Shown: piece after piece, positions 37,390 through 48,778 of the stretch
Layout: each line of letters begins with the position of its first letter
How positions within the stretch are numbered: position 1 is the first letter of the stretch
Assembly (NCBI RefSeq): GCF_014805625.2
Contig: NW_023998464.1
Span: 4,136,318-4,200,317, forward strand
From: Glossina fuscipes
Lineage: Eukaryota > Arthropoda > Insecta > Diptera > Glossinidae
DNA length: 64,000 nucleotides
Direction of reading: 5' to 3'
The notes under the pieces: model-generated
Databases searched by the model: none
What the model was told of the DNA's origin: nothing
Seen by the model: the letters and a program-made list of their open reading frames with translations, nothing else
Position numbers and translations under genes: made by a program

Positions 37390-38240
37390 GAGGGAGATGG
37401 GCGGCCAGCGTTGTGAGAAATCCATGTGGTAATTCCTTACCTTGAGACCTGCTAACACCATCCAGAAGTCTTGGGAGGCGCGTATAATTTTTTCAGAGTA
37501 CCAGTGTGAAATGGATATTTTCCCTTTTATTATACTTCCCTCATTTCGGAAGACGACTGGTATTACATCTCGCAATAAATAGATTATTATCTTATTAATT
37601 CAATTCTACCCATATATAGTCTCTGATAAATTCTTGTCAAGAATTTTCCTGTGGATGAACTCTTTTGCAAAAGAATTGTGTCTTATACAAAAGCAAAATA
37701 GCGTCCTCTAGAAACCTCTTACAGCGGTATCAACAGAATGGCGTTAGGCTCATTGTTATACTAAAAGAATCATAATCCGAGGCTACGTAATTTTTGAAAA
37801 CACGGAAGGGCAGAGGTAAAATTTGGAACCTTTCCAGCCATCATTCATCAGATGTTTCAAAACCATGTAAAGATATAACCGAAGAAAATGCAGTGACTTT
37901 CCTCTTAGAATTGATGGATTGATAAGAACACTTCGGGTTTCTGATGAGAAAAGATTTAATCTTAAGCAAGTACTTAGCATAGTAGTCTGTGCTGAGCTTA
38001 GAGAAATTGTTTCTGGCCACGGTGTACCTAGCGTAGTAAAGTCAATAATGTCTCCGTCAAAATGCAATTTATTTCAACTACAATGTATTCCACATTAAAC
38101 CAATTCAGAAATTCCCTGAAAAAAGGATAATTTTGGCAAAATATACAGTTGGAGGCAGTAAATACCAATGTCAATGACAAGGGTTTAAATTTTGACCAAT
38201 TCCTCGTTCGTTGTCGTAGTGGTTGCAAAGAAAATTAAAG
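37390..38240 (-). pseudogene. Probable LINE fragment between endonuclease and RT
   Basis: On the minus strand frames shift through LSTDYYAKYLLKIKSFLIRN, then PKCSYQSINSKRKVTAFSS and a GFETSDE-like end. This resembles the linker RNPKxFYxFINSKRK...FETSDD found between endonuclease and RT in Jockey-like LINEs. The rest is unreadable in detail. It lies to the left of the RT fragment at 40150-40995, the wrong order for one minus-strand element, so these are separate insertions or a rearrangement. Confidence 0.45.
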
Positions 38241-38324
38241 TTATTTAGGAGATTTGGGAGTTTCTTGAGTACAGCAATTCCCAGATTTTTCAGTCAAGCC
38301 AAAGCAAAATGAAATTAGTCAGAA

Positions 38325-38420
38325 AACTACGTTCGGCTGTGGGCGAATACATTTTATACACCCACCAGCTTTATTCTAAAAGAAGCTAAAAAAAAGAAAA
38401 GAGAAAACTACATTGTCGCA
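38325..38420 (-). repeat. Dispersed repeat end (CGGCTGTGGGCGAATAC)
   Basis: ACGTTCGGCTGTGGGCGAAT followed by TTTTATACACCCACC is the reverse of the GGGTATAAAAGATTCGG...CCGAAT end at 7535-7566. It sits next to the Tc1/mariner relic at 38500. Confidence 0.5.
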
Positions 38421-38499
38421 CTCTACAGCGGTTTTGCGGTTCCGAATGTGAACGTAAGTAAACCAGGTTTGTGATAGAGATTTTTTCTCAATATTGTTT

Positions 38500-38970
38500 T
38501 GGGGGCCTTGCCATTATTTGGGGAATATAATACACGCATGATTGTGCAGCGCACAGAAATTGTTAGAACTTATTACGAAAAGGCTGAAACCACGGTTACG
38601 TTTCTTGCATGTGGGATAAAAGCTCATATATAGTTAAATGAAGAAAACACACACGCGGTTCATAAAGGACCTTTACGTGCACAAAATTTTGTTTAGGTGT
38701 GCTTTGTGGGCTTAAAATGTCGTTTTTGAGAATGAAAACGACATTACAGTTACCCTCAATGATGAATGCTAAAGGAACGTAATAACTAAAGTTTTGTATC
38801 AAAAATTAACTAATTTGGTCCTGGACGATATGCGACTTGAACAAAATGGTGCAAAATGGTGGTGAGTTTTTCCACAAAGTCCCTGCGATATAATTGCATT
38901 GAACTTTTCTATGTTAAATCATTGATTTGCTGCAATAACACCCAAGTCCTCAATGCCTCCTCTACTTTCG
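38500..38970 (+). pseudogene. Decayed Tc1/mariner-like (IS630) transposase
   Basis: Shifting frames read NTRMIVQRTEIVRTYYEKAE (an N-terminal DNA-binding opening), then LNEENTHAVHKGPLRAQNFV and FENENDITVTLND. The next block corresponds to DDMWFQQDGAT in intact relatives but reads ICDLNKMVQNGG or similar. These pieces fall in the expected order for a transposase that carries HEKPLHAQKFTVWC and FFEND-type motifs. Most of the DNA-binding region and the C-terminus after the second Asp are missing or unreadable. It differs from the mariner relics at 10.5 and 47.2 kb, so it is a separate lineage. Confidence 0.6.
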
Positions 38971-39249
38971 AAGACTACTCGTATTACTGCTGAAATTAGA
39001 GTAGACTATTGTGTAAATGTGACTAAAAATTGGTCTTTCAGAATTGAATCTTTGCAAAACTCCAGAGGCGGTCTCCAGCTTCTAAAATAAAAGCAACTTC
39101 ATGTTGATATCTCTTATCGTTTTGTTTTTACTACAAATTAAAAACAAAATATCAATTATGCGATGAGCCTTTACGATACTGAGTAAACGTAGCTGATTTT
39201 CCCATTTTCGGTAGAATGTACGTGAATATACGAGTAGTTAGCGAAAAAC

Positions 39250-40035
39250 CCTCAAAGCACCTCAGCTTGGCCTTTTTTCCATGCCAAGCTGCGGTTACGA
39301 ACTTTCAATATTTCTGCCAATTTTGAAGCAGATAGCTTCATCTGTGTGGACAGAAGAATGTCTACAAATGAAAACGCAACCACAAAAATCGACTTAAAAT
39401 CGAGGTACGCGGAGGTCTCAGAATGAAAAACTTGAAAATAGTGAATACCATGAAGAAGCAGAGCCCAAATGATTATATTGACCAATATTTCATAATTTTA
39501 GGTGCATTCCAGAGTTGAAACTGGCCAATAATCTGTATACTTTATGGGGTTTCTGAAGCTTGTTTCTGCGTGTTATAATTGTATCGAAAAAATACTTAAA
39601 CTTTGATACACTATAATATTGGGTAGACGAGGTCAATTTCTACCATTTTGTTCACACATAGAATATGCTTTCAAATTTTTGTACATTTATATGCTATAGT
39701 TGATGAGTAATGAGCAAAAAAAATAATTTCTCATTCCCTTTAAAAAACAGAAGTGTTCTCTATTTAAGTGGTGCTATGGGCGTATCCTTCGACTTATTTC
39801 GACCATTTCAATAACAACCTGCGTGCAAGAACTTCCAATGTTTCTGCCAAATTTGAAGTCAATCGCTTTATGATTGCGACCAGAAGAATGTTTACAACAG
39901 ACATTACATAGACGGAGAGACGGATATGCTTAAATCGATTTAGAATGTGATGCTGATCGAGAATATATATACTTTGTGGGGTCTGCGATGTTTCCTTCTG
40001 GGCGTTGCAAACGTTTTGACGAAAAATAAAAGCAC
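39250..40035 (-). repeat. Dispersed dipteran repeat, two reverse modules in tandem
   Basis: Two similar modules (about 39290-39570 and 39780-40030) both read, in reverse, the CTTCCAATGTTTCTGCC, GTCGATTT/AATCGCTT and AGAAGAATGTxTACAAC blocks. Between them AATATTGGGTAGACGAGG matches the middle of the 6.8 kb copy (CGACCCAATATT). The double module therefore appears to be the original structure of the family. Confidence 0.65.
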
Positions 40036-40149
40036 AATTCATGTGTAAGTACACAAGAGTAAAAAAAGCATGTACGCATGTTGCACAGAGGGACACTCTC
40101 GAAGCAATTACAGTGAACATATTAATTTCTATTTACTTATCATACGAAG

Positions 40150-40995
40150 GTGTAAGAATTAACAGTTAGTTTAAAGACAACATAGGTAGAACTTGCATGT
40201 TATAGAAAGTAGCTTTAACAGAGTTTCAGGAGTCGGATATCGAGTTTAAGTTACACAAATCTTTGAAAATTTTGCAAAGCTTCTAGAAGCACGATTGCGA
40301 ACATTGATATACATCGCCCTTAATTGGACTGTTTATTAACTTAACTAAAAAAGAAACATCAAGCATGAAAAATCAACGCTTCTCTAATGAGGGAAGACCA
40401 ATAAAAGCAGTCTATTTTTATAAGGAACCAACGAACGAAGCAGTTCCCAACCCATATTCCTCAGGTCGAAAGGCAAAATTGTTTTTGAACTGGCTCTATT
40501 GAATAAACATTGCAGCTATAGCAAGGAGACCATGCAACTGAGGCATCTCCAAGTATTGGTCCCACCAAGCTAATGGGTAAACTTTTTATACCATAACTCT
40601 CTAGACCATCATTTTGTAAACCTCTATAGACAGTTCAATACGCAGATTAAAACGAAGTTTTTGTTCATATAGTGCCCTAAATCAATAAATGAATCCATAT
40701 TTTCCAATATGTGTGAATTGAGGAAATACTCACTCGAAAATGAATTCCGCCTGGAGAAGGAAAGCTTCTTGTATTTTTTTTAAGATTTAATTTCATAACA
40801 TTTCTCGAGCGATTTATTTCAGTTGTCTAGAACCGACTGACAGAGATGAGAGTGCGTTTTCATATTAAATGGAAAACACAATTTTACAGCATCAGCGTAC
40901 CTAAAGATATGGCTGAACTTAATCGCCGAGGGGATATCATTGATGTACAGAATAGATAGGAAGTGACTTCCATGAGGGAAATAAAAATAGATGTA
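40150..40995 (-). pseudogene. Jockey-type LINE reverse-transcriptase fragment
   Basis: Minus-strand translation in shifting frames gives PHGSHFLSILYINDIPSAIK, where relatives have PQGS. Then come FRYADAVKLC (the YADD motif with the second Asp changed to Ala), KLRFNLRIELSI, a block like LVRPILEYGSVVWSPCYNC, and IESVQKQF followed by LLLI ... LPSL-like text near 40380-40440. The order and spacing match the RT palm, thumb and C-terminal region of Jockey-like LINEs. The piece starts at PQGS, so it is 5' truncated or cut by other repeats near 40995. It is not the same family as the I-like element. Confidence 0.72.
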
Positions 40996-41504
40996 TTAAA
41001 TATATTTAATAAAATTTTAAGGAAGCAATCATACAACTACTTTTCATTTTATACGGAATGTGCAAACGCATATACATGTGTGCGTTCGTTCGAAGTCGTG
41101 CTCTATGCAGCCGTTTATTAAGTATGGATATTGGACATGTTCCTAGAAATCTTAAGAAACGCCTCGATACTGGCAAAATGTCAAACAATTGATGAAATAA
41201 TTATGGACTTTAAAGACAAACGTACAGTGACACAATGGAACACACCCAATCCAAAAAGTGCGATTTCAAACGGATCGTTAAAGACTATCAAAGTGAATAC
41301 CTTTGGAAGATGGGGATGAAGCAAACGTGCTGCGATTTGGAGGAGATTTTGATATGTCCGATCGTATGGTAGCACACTATCCTCACTCAACAAAAAGTCG
41401 AAAATTTTAGCATTTGGATTGATTTCAATTATTAATTGTATCGATTCTTTTCAACCAATAAAACACATATCCGCCTGGAAGTTGTTCGAAGTTACCTAAG
41501 TAAT

Positions 41505-41770
41505 CAACCTTTGTGTGGCTCGAGGGTATAGTAAGTTCTTGACGATGTATGCAACACCCAAAAGGACTTCAGACAGACCTATCTTTTAATTTTATGCCGA
41601 TCGATTCAGAATCATGTTCGGTATTGGCTGCATACAACGTGCAAGCCGTGAATTTTGCTGAAATTTGGTACACTGATTCGTTTTGGCCCAACAAAGAACG
41701 CTATTAAAAATAGTTCGGATTGGATCACGTTTTCGGTCATTTCCCCTGAAACGCTTTCGAAAAATCGTTA
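41505..41770 (+). repeat. Diverged dispersed repeat fragment
   Basis: Carries GAGGGTATAGTAAGTTC, GCAACACCCAAAAGGA, TGCCGATCGATTCAG and AATTTTGCTGAAATTTGGTA, the standard succession in this repeat type. A similar AAATTTGCTACGCGGACTC segment lies at 46030-46100 and another at 60115-60200. Confidence 0.45.
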
Positions 41771-42750
41771 CCTAAATAACGATAAGGCCGCCTAGTATGT
41801 TCCTAGTTGTTTTCAAATCATTTCTTATTTCTTTCTATATAAACTTTAAAATAATTAATCTCATCATGCCGCTCTTATCCAACATCGTTAACGACTGTCG
41901 GTCTTATTTACGACACGTTCCTGTCTCTAATTTGTGTTAAACTGTCGGGTTTCAAAGCAAATCTCTCGCTCAATTTGTATGCTTCGTCGCAACTGATATA
42001 AACGGTCAATATCAGATAGCAGTGTTTCTGGTAAAGTGACAGCTGATATCACAGCATCAACTTCATGTCATTCAAGGTGTCATTTTAGACAGAGAAACGA
42101 AGCAAGACGGATTATTACAACTGAATGCGTTAATCATATGTTCTAGAAGTACGCAATAGAGTAGAATGCGGATCACCACACGGTTCATAGTCGATTTACT
42201 TCTGCCCGCCTCACATTGGTCCTTCCAAAAATTGGAACGGGGTATATATATTTTTTATTGGACAAACATAGATCGAGTTTGAAAATGGAAATGATTTATA
42301 CATTAGCAAAATTAGCAAAAACATCAGGGAGAAGTTCACGTTTTTTTTTAAGCGAAGTTCCGTTGCAGAACTAGCTAAAACTCCGTAGACAAAACAACGA
42401 AAATTGTTTCGATACAGTTAAAAAAACAGTGATAGTAAAGAGATTTTACTGCTTACACGAATCAAATCGAAGCAATGTTGACAGCTTAACTTAAGCATCT
42501 GTTAATATAAAGCATTTCATGAAAATCAAGAGGTCGAATTTTTTAAAAAACTTTCTTAAAAACAAGGCTATGTGTTGGAAAGGGACGAACAAACACGATA
42601 GTAGTGAAATAAGCAATCCGGTCGTTTTAATTGAAGACTTTGTAAAATTTTCTCTAAAAGATATTCAAGTTCATTAAGTAATTATCTACAGATATGTTGA
42701 AAATCAACGCGCTCGCAATTAATTTTCATCCAAGTAGAACGAATACACAC

Positions 42751-42787
42751 ATACATACATACATACTTACATATGCACACACACACA
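42751..42787 (+). repeat. ATAC and AC short repeats
   Basis: Four ATAC units followed shortly by an ACACACACAC run. Confidence 0.7.
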
Positions 42788-42856
42788 CCGATTCTTGCAA
42801 TATATACGTTAACAATTGGCCACTATTATGAAAAACTATAGCTGCGTAAAACTTAC

Positions 42857-43132
42857 TTCGGTTGTCGCCTTCTTTCATATTAATTAACATATGAAATATT
42901 CCTGTCGCTGCGGTAATTTCATTTAATTGCCACTTGTGGAAAACTTTTATATGGTGTTTAGAGTTTTAAGTATTTATTCGCTTTTTTTTCCGTTCTGTCT
43001 TTTGCCTCACACATATACACAATTCTTTCAACTTACTCTTGTGTTATCCGCAGTAATATTCTAATCCCTTTTTATCTTTTTGTCTGGCTACTTGTTGGTG
43101 CTGTTGAGGACGAAGTTATACGCCGTTTTATA
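42857..43132 (-). promoter_or_regulatory. Candidate TATA promoter and first non-coding exon for the Dscam-like gene
   Basis: On the minus strand TATAAAA (43132-43126) is followed 25-30 bases later by CTCAACAG, a loose initiator. About 250 bases on is a donor-like CGAA|GTAAGT at 42856. This would supply the upstream 5' UTR exon that the acceptor at 23122 demands, with a ~19.7 kb first intron. TATA boxes and GTAAGT both occur by chance in AT-rich DNA of this length, so the link is speculative. Confidence 0.25.
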
Positions 43133-43944
43133 CTCACACCGAGGTCGCAGAGTTGGGGAGAGCAGGAAATATGCGTGTATTTCAAAATATTATCCTTGAA
43201 ATTAGTTGTTGAATGAGCGCGGAGATGGGCGGCAAGCAAAGGGGAGCGAGCATTAAAGCAATGTTACTGAACGGTAAAATTTAATTACAACAAATCTGTG
43301 TCATTATCAAGCACGTGCTCGTGTTTCGACCTCATTTACCGGAAGTTTGAAAACTTTTCCCGCTGTGTGTGTTTTTACAGTCGTTTTTTTCCCATTCTTT
43401 TATTATGTTTTGTTTTTACCGTTTTTATTATATCTCGAAGTTAAACGCGTGCATCTAGACTATATGTACACACATAATTGGTATTTGGTTTAAGGTTATG
43501 TTTATTGTTTATTTTTTAAATTCAATTTAAATTTATTTTATCCTGAAATTAGCGTTGAGGGTAGGGAAGAATTTCTTCATCGGCTGTATTATCCATCACA
43601 CTTTTAAACAATAACGTGAACGAAAGTGAGTATGTGACGCGATTCACTAATTAACGCATAAGTTGATAAGAAAACATCAATTATTTACTTAATTCCATTG
43701 CGGTTATCATTAATGAAGGAAAAGCAAAGAAATTCATTCGAATTCATTGCCATTTTCCTAGTTTTGCTATTTATCTGATGCGTGCTTTCTTCTTCTCTAT
43801 CTCCCTCTCTTTCTTTCCCACCTCTATCAAACCATTCCACTCACCTCAGCTAACCATTCGCTCTCTCACTCTCCGCTTCTACAGCTCATGTGCTCACATT
43901 CTCGATTCTAAAACATTTTCAATTGAATTAAAATTTTTTGCATA

Positions 43945-44045
43945 GTGAAGAGAAAGAAGGGAAGAAGAAGAATAGAGAATAGAAGAGAGAGAGAGAGAGA
44001 GAGAGAGAAACAGAAGGGAGAGTGAGCGAGAGAGAAGGAGAGAAG
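43945..44045 (+). repeat. Purine-rich tract with GA microsatellite
   Basis: GA units at 43983-44008 sit in a ~100-base stretch of almost pure A and G, a GAGA-factor-like substrate in flies. Reading frames here are low-complexity artefacts. Confidence 0.85.
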
Positions 44046-44233
44046 CTGGCAAAAACAATAATAATAAAACATAACTTTTCACTTAACAAATGTACAAATT
44101 TACACAAATATATGCGAGCTATAGGAAACGGAAATGCACTCAATATGCTCTTTCGCTAAAGCTAATTACTTTTAAAACATATCTACGTTGTATTGGACGG
44201 TGGGAATGGCATCTATGCAGTTCCTAACTTTTA

Positions 44234-44262
44234 TGTATATATATATACATATATACATATAT

Positions 44263-44299
<37 letters not shown>
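44234..44299 (+). repeat. AT-rich microsatellite
   Basis: TATATACAT units lead into an uninterrupted AT run. Confidence 0.85.
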
Positions 44300-44300
<1 letters not shown>

Positions 44301-45493
44301 ACTATTTAATAAATACGTTCATATTTGTCTATATGTTAAGTATATGTTCACGTACCGAGAGGGTGATTTAAATTCAAGAGAAAAATTTGTATTTGTTGCT
44401 GTAACATAATCATTAATTATGCGTAACATGTGACAACGAAAACACGTCAACGACCAACTGACCGAATTCTGTCACTTGCATAAACAATTCATGAATCACA
44501 ATCTTTTCTCGTACAATGAAATATAATGACACCTCTGTCTGTCTACAATAAAATGACGAGTATAAAGCACAAATCTAAAATTATGATATCTGAGTTGAGT
44601 TATTAAAAACGGAATTTTAATAATATGCTGTTTTTTACTAAACCAAACGGTAGCTATAGCCATTAAGCGATATATTCCGGTTATTTATTCTTCATTTTAT
44701 ATTCTATCAAAAATTTTTTCTTTTATTTATTGATTATCTCTAAAATAATCCATCACTTAAACAAGAAAGCACAAAACAAAAATGACTGATATTAAAAATT
44801 CCATCACCTGTTTTCCTTCTACCAAGAAAAAATCATTATTTACCCTAAAATAACAAAAACAAATAACGAACAACGAACAAGACGTCAGCCGTCTTAATCA
44901 ATCAATCAACAAAATCCATTATTTTAGGTATAGGGTTGAATCGAATTTTAAAAACTTCTATAATGCTGGAATTTATGCTTTATAGTTGATTTGCCTTCTT
45001 TTGCATTTGTTTTTCTCCTTCTTGTTTTTCACTGTAAATTTTTATTTCCTTTTCAAGTTTAAATATTGAAGAGAGTAGGAGAGTATATGCGTGGTACACA
45101 AATTGTTAGAGCAGCAGCGGCTAGTTGATAGATTATTTCTTCATTCACTTATGGCAAATTAATACACAAAAAAAAATTCTTTTTAAAATGCAGTGTATTT
45201 GCGATTTTTTGAACCGTCGATGTTGATGAAACTGCGATGACTGACAGCAGCCAACGGCTGCTTGTAAAGATACACCGGGATGCTTGTAATAAACTTCCGC
45301 ATTCTCGTTAGTCCTCGTAAAGAATAGAGAATCTCCATTATCTCATCTTACAAAGTAATGGAAGCTGGAAGCTTTTCACCAACTTTACCATTTCTTTTTA
45401 AAGAACAATTTCTCGCATCATATTCCTCATAATAGAAAAGAATAGTATGTTTTCTCATCATTTAATGCGAAACGCTCTCATCATATGCTCTCT

Positions 45494-45498
<5 letters not shown>

Positions 45499-45535
<37 letters not shown>

Positions 45536-45540
45536 TCTCC
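45499..45540 (+). repeat. TC dinucleotide microsatellite
   Basis: Pure TC run, the complement of the GA tract 1.5 kb to the left. Confidence 0.9.
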
Positions 45541-46778
45541 GTCACTTTCTGTTTTCTATAAGTGGTGAATTTTTTGCACCGAATTGCACTCTTGCTACAA
45601 AAGCGGGTAAACATTACCATAGTTTTGTCTTTCTGTTTACGTTGTTATTCTATATAAGCGAGTCTGCTTATCATAATGTGTTAATGTCTTCATTAGTATC
45701 AGATAAATTTTCATAACAAAAGCAGAGGTATTTCTTGATATGCAAAGTGAATGGGAAAACCACATCTTAGAGTAACGTTTTTATTGATTTCAAAAAATTA
45801 TTACAACTTTTACAAATAATGTTATTAAAAACAACATAGGATCATGATGAAACTTTTTATTTATGCACAGTATTAAAACAGGCAACCTGTTACGTATTAC
45901 ACCATTCGTCATCCGGATGTATCCTGTACCCAGACAGGCATTAGATAGATCCATCGTTTATTAGACCGTCGGTCCCCCTGACAATCTTGTTTTTCTTTTT
46001 TGCGTTCAGCTCACACTGTGCAATTTTGAAGCTGTCTTGATGAAATTTGCTACGCGGACTCGTTGTGGCCGCTTCCCTTATAACGATTTATTTAAAAAAG
46101 TCGAGGTACTAGAGGGTGGTGGAGGGTATTTAATAGTGTTTTGAGTTGTTTCAATATTGCAAACTTACAGAATGCGGAATTCTAAAGCTTTAAATATGGA
46201 GGCTATAGACAGTCAGGCTAAAGTGTTGTTCCTATCACTCAATATGAACTTTAAAAACCTCTGGACATGAACTTCTTGCCAATTTTACAAAGTAGAGAAG
46301 GTTAAAATGTCAGTGCTTTGGCATCGCATATGGTATGATAGGATAAGTCACACCATTTTCGCTTCTTGGTGTTCAGGACTTATTCACAACACAGCTGTTG
46401 CTTCCCAAAAATATTTATTTATTAGGAAGCCGATTTCTATTTTGCTAGTCTAGCCATAGGCACACACACGCACAGCACATTAACATACTAATGAATGATA
46501 TAAGGTTTTTCTTTTCAGCTCAATAAATACAACAATATGGCCATAAACAAAGGGTATATAGCTCGTGAGAAACAGGAATAATATGATATATTATTTATAG
46601 TACACTGCCGAGAAAGTAATTAAAAAACGAAATCTGTTGTATTCGAATTATGGCTCAAAATTACTCGTTGTGACCAATTTTTATTTTAAAATTGGCGCAA
46701 ATCTGTTTTGTAAAAAATAGACGAAGCGTGTTCTTTTCGTGAACTAACATAAGATTTTTGTTTCCAATATGAACATAT

Positions 46779-46978
46779 TAGAATTATTAGATCCGCCTGA
46801 GTGGCCGAGTAGGCAAGAGTCTCGACTGGCAACTCAATAGTCGTGGGTTCAAATCTCAAGTGCGGTAGAGTTTTTAATAAAGCCGAAAGCCTTAGATGCG
46901 AGTGCTTTAAGACTTTAGCTTTAGAATTTATTCTCTGGCTAAATTTATAATAATAATAATAATAATAGAATTATTAGA
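46779..46978. repeat. 13-bp target-site duplication flanking the SINE
   Basis: TAGAATTATTAGA occurs at 46779-46791 and again at 46966-46978 without a mismatch. This marks the exact insertion ends and suggests a fairly recent insertion. Confidence 0.9.
46792..46965 (+). mobile_element. tRNA-derived SINE with TAA-repeat tail
   Basis: A tRNA-like head carries an A box (TGGCCGAGTAGG, 46802-46813) and a B box (GGTTCAAATCT, 46846-46856), 44 bases apart start to start. A short acceptor-like pairing (CCGC 46793-46796 with GCGG 46862-46865) supports the head. A ~80-base unrelated body and a TAA-repeat tail follow. The perfect 13-bp target duplication TAGAATTATTAGA flanks it at 46779-46791 and 46966-46978. 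RNA polymerase III would transcribe such an element from its internal boxes, and movement depends on a LINE. It is too imperfect and too long to be a working tRNA gene. Confidence 0.9.
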
Positions 46979-47239
46979 AATTAATATATCAAAAATATTT
47001 AATCTAACAATAACATGGTTTCCTTCGCTTTCGTGATCTACGCCTCAGATATGCACGGGAAGTAAGCGGGCAATAAGTTATGATCACCGTTTAGGGATTC
47101 CAGCTTAGAATATTTAATTGGTCAGCACACCAGACATAAACACATGGAATAAAAATTTGACAATAAAAACACCACATGTAAAGGAGTTAACATATCTGTA
47201 TCGAGTGTATCGAAAAATTAAAATAGTTCTCTCAGAATG

Positions 47240-47745
47240 AAAATATCGAGTTTTGTACTAAATGGAGAGGTTTCGCAGAGAGCATTTTGTCTTTGGCCGA
47301 AGGCTATAAATAGAAGAAAGTTTTTCTTGCATCGTATTCTAAGTGGAGATAACAAAAACTCGATTTTAGCCATCCTAAGTGTAAAAATTCATGGGTAGAT
47401 GTTGGCGTATCGCTTTGGCGGAAAGACGATATTTCGTGTTTCGTGAGACTAATACGCTAACAACAACAACTAATTGATTTGAACCATTCGCTCTTCAAAA
47501 ATAAAGCGCGATATGGAAAAGGGCAACACACAGCGGAGACGGGACACTTTGGAAGCACTCATCTGCAAAGTATTAGTCCATGTGGCTGATTCATCAAGCT
47601 CGTGCCCTTCCGATTACCACTTGTTTGACTTGCTGGGCAGGGTTTAATTTCTTTTGAATATGTACGAAAATACCTGGACGGCTGGTTTGTCGCAAAGGGG
47701 CAACAGTATTTTAGCATGACATCCTTAAGTTGTGAAATAGGTGGG
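47240..47745 (+). pseudogene. Decayed mariner transposase, catalytic half
   Basis: The relic reads RRKFFLHRILSGD (first catalytic Asp, codon 47348-47350), then PKCKNSWVDVG, CPSDYHLFDLLGRV (third catalytic Asp, 47612-47614) and VRKYLDGWFVAKGQQYF near the C-terminus, across at least two frame changes and stops. The conserved spacing GDEKW ... SPSDYHLF ... WFxSK is that of mariner transposases. The HDNARPH block holding the second Asp cannot be found, so it is deleted or badly mutated. The N-terminal DNA-binding region was not recognised upstream. Confidence 0.72.
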
Positions 47746-47949
47746 AAAGATGCACATCGAGCAAAATATATTTTATCACTTTTATACAATAATATAACAT
47801 TATATAACAATAAACATTTTTTTTTTTGTATACAAATTCCATGTGAAAATTCATGTTTCATGTTTACTTACCTGGTATGTATATTATATATTGTGGACTG
47901 TTTTTTAAATTTTATACATCTAGTGAGATTAACGTATTCTTAACGCGCA

Positions 47950-48741
47950 AGAGGTATTTGAATTTGAATCCTGACTACACTACATTTCTCCTGTATTCAA
48001 ATATAAAATTCTTTCCCTAAAAGGATCACACAACAAGTAGATTTGAAAAATAACTTTGAGGTTTAAAACAAAGAAACTTTGTACGGATTCCTTTCCAATT
48101 TTGCTTCTGCCGTTTACTTGGTTATGCACCGCAACGGTGAATTTCTACTTGCCTCAGGTAAATTTTAAAAGTTTTCAAGTAATTGCAAAATCCATACGTT
48201 TCAACACATACGAATACGATGGGAGCGGCTGCATAAATTCATTCTAAATAAATACACGTCACTTATACGACACCATACCCGATTTAATATAACGTAGTTG
48301 GTCTTGCTTACAACACTAACACTCAAAAGACTCTATGTTACTATAATATATACATACACACATGGTCATAAATTTGTGCGCAATAAAACTTTTCATATTA
48401 AAACACGACCCACCGTATAAATGATTTAGCGACGACTGGCATATGTTGCTCTTGCCACTTACGCTGCGTAAGAGAGAAAATACTTAAATTGGCAAAACAA
48501 CTAACATGCTTGCCAGTACAACATTTCATTTCGATGTTTGCCGCAATTTATGTCTACCCAAGTATATATATGTATATATATGTATGTGTGAATATTCAAC
48601 TGTCGAACGTCGACAACACTTTTGCAAAAATTTCTGTAAGCGCTCGCACATTATTAACACAAAATCAAATTTAAATATGACACATATGAACATTTTTTGG
48701 GAGACATCCTGTCAGTAGTCTGTACCTATACAAATATAGTG

Positions 48742-48778
<37 letters not shown>

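Larger units (their letters stand above)
41780..46778. other. No gene found; microsatellite-rich flank
   Basis: Contains the candidate promoter, the GA and TC tracts and an AT run. A diverged dispersed-repeat piece lies near 46010-46140. No coding signal is seen. Confidence 0.5.

Noticed and set aside
46792..46870. A functional tRNA gene
   Set aside because: Arms pair poorly, the element continues into a body and TAA tail, and target duplications flank the whole unit, so it is a SINE.
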